Source: Nitrospinota bacterium (GTDB lineage Bacteria; Nitrospinota_A; UBA7883; JADGGD01). From it: a stretch of 15,626 nt of DNA. The number at the start of each line of letters is the position of its first letter. Positions within the stretch are counted from its first letter, which is position 1. The stretch spans positions 1 to 15,626 of the forward strand of contig JADGCD010000028.1 in the NCBI GenBank assembly GCA_015229165.1, given 5' to 3'. The position numbers and the translations under genes are program-made. Below, piece after piece: positions 14,848-15,626 of this stretch. Below the pieces are notes generated by a model. It worked only from the letters and a program-made list of their open reading frames with translations, did no database searches and was not told the DNA's origin.

Positions 14848-15626
14848 ATGAAGAATCTGAACAGCCCCGAGACCCCGTTTTGCAAGAAGCCGTGGAAACC
14901 GATGGCGGCCGCGCTTGCGCTGCTGGCCGTGGCCACCTTTGCGTGGGGATTCCATCTTCTCCAGGACCACGCCGCCGACACCCGGGTGGGAAGCGGAGTT
15001 GGCTCAGCCTTCTCCCGCCTGCAGGCCGTTGGCGTCGGCGCCGTGGGAGGGCTGGACACCCTCAACCGGGGCGCCGTCGTCAACGTCGCCACTCTGGAAA
15101 CGACCGGGGGGACCCAGACCATCGGCTCCGGGTTTCTGGTCAATCCAAACGGTTACGTGGTGACCGCGCTTCACACCGTGCAGGGGCGCCAGACCCTCCT
15201 CGTCCGGGCCCAGACCCTGACCGGGCAGCGCAGCTACGAGGCGGAGATTGTCAAGATCGTGCCGACCCACGACCTGGCCCTGCTCAAAATCGTCTCGCGG
15301 GATCTCTTCCCGTTCCTCGCCATGGGCGACTCGCAGAAGCTGGCGGTGGGTGAGCGGCTCTACACTGTCGGCGACCCGCAGGGGGCCGAGCTTCTCGTGC
15401 GGGAGACCGCCATCAACAGCCTGACCACCCAGCTGACCATCGGGCCGACCGTCTACGCCAACCTGATCCGGACCGACGCCCTGTCCACCTGGGGGGAGAC
15501 CGGCGGGCCGGTCATCAACACCGCCGGACGGGTCGTCGGCGTCCAACTGGTTGTCCCGGTGGTAGCGCAGCGACGCGGCGCCGTAGACGAAGATGTTGGT
15601 CAGGTAGGCGACGGGGCGGACCAGCA
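14848..15626 (+). CDS. mamO: MamO, degenerate trypsin-like protein (partial; right end disrupted)
   Basis: The frame is open for 259 codons to the window edge, but only residues 1-235 look like MamO. A membrane anchor (about 18-38) precedes a trypsin-like domain with H109 (TALHTV), D142 (PTHDLALLK) and T218 in GETGGPV where active proteases have GNSGG. The 109/142/218 spacing equals H116/D149/T225 of Magnetospirillum magneticum MamO, a pseudoprotease that binds metal and promotes magnetite nucleation. H141 corresponds to its metal ligand H148; the other ligand, H263, would lie past the break. After GVQLV (near 15550) the + frame turns into non-homologous sequence (AQRRGAVDEDVGQVG), while the minus strand reads as MamO's own TauE-like domain. 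The second half of the gene is therefore missing here or inverted. Translation is coupled to mamN. Confidence 0.88.
   Translation, partial: MKNLNSPETPFCKKPWKPMAAALALLAVATFAWGFHLLQDHAADTRVGSGVGSAFSRLQAVGVGAVGGLDTLNRGAVVNVATLETTGGTQTIGSGFLVNPNGYVVTALHTVQGRQTLLVRAQTLTGQRSYEAEIVKIVPTHDLALLKIVSRDLFPFLAMGDSQKLAVGERLYTVGDPQGAELLVRETAINSLTTQLTIGPTVYANLIRTDALSTWGETGGPVINTAGRVVGVQLVVPVVAQRRGAVDEDVGQVGDGADQ
15547..15626 (-). pseudogene. mamO: Inverted fragment of the MamO C-terminal TauE-like domain
   Basis: Read on the minus strand from the window edge, this stretch gives LVRPVAYLTNIFVYGAAS, then LRYHRDNQ. I recall the MamO C-terminal domain of Magnetospirillum magneticum having LIRPVVFLTNVVVYGAAS at this point, then LRNDKAQLV. 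The match is close and stops at the near-palindrome CAACTGGTTG (15544-15553), exactly where the + strand mamO stops resembling MamO. Confidence 0.7.

Overview
The window is part of a magnetosome gene cluster from a magnetotactic bacterium, very probably a high-GC member of the Pseudomonadota. The diagnosis rests on a run of recognisable mam/mms genes on the + strand in an order resembling the mamAB operon: mms6-like, mmsF-like, mamH, mamI, mamE, a parA-like gene, two genes at the mamJ position, mamK, mamF, mamL, an unnamed small gene, mamM, mamN and the start of mamO. No mad-type genes, insertion sequences, tRNAs or CRISPR arrays were seen. Finer taxonomy is not settled by the sequence; mamF directly after mamK recalls what I remember of Magnetococcus-type clusters.

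Left edge (1-2475), apparently outside the core cluster: the N-terminus of a minus-strand gene (perhaps an ECF sigma factor), a 110-residue unknown protein on +, and on - a receiver-domain/TPR protein preceded by a tiny membrane-peptide ORF. Two long G homopolymers (200-210 and 2461-2473) each lie just upstream of a TTGCA-type promoter candidate.

Region 2484-3706: a two-gene crystal-shaping unit (Mms6-like plus MmsF-like) with its own promoter candidate, ended by a 10-bp stem terminator that overlaps the promoter candidate of mamH.

Region 3756-15626, the mamAB-type operon: MamH (transport), MamI and MamL (small membrane proteins of vesicle formation), MamE (protease with magnetochrome), MamK (actin filament), MamF (crystal size), MamM (CDF-type iron transporter), MamN (antiporter-like) and MamO (pseudoprotease scaffold). 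Spacing is short and several starts sit on the preceding stop, so most of it is probably one transcript.

The most unusual part is 7317-10356. Between mamE and mamK, where Magnetospirillum has mamJ, lie a ParA/MinD-family ATPase and two paralogous proteins sharing a C-terminal domain, one with an acidic middle and one with a basic N-terminal half. I propose a ParA-driven magnetosome-positioning module working next to the MamK filament.

At the right edge the mamO frame is interrupted near 15544-15553. The last ~75 bases read, on the minus strand, as a piece of MamO's own C-terminal TauE-like domain, so the end of the window looks inverted, probably an amplification or assembly chimera.
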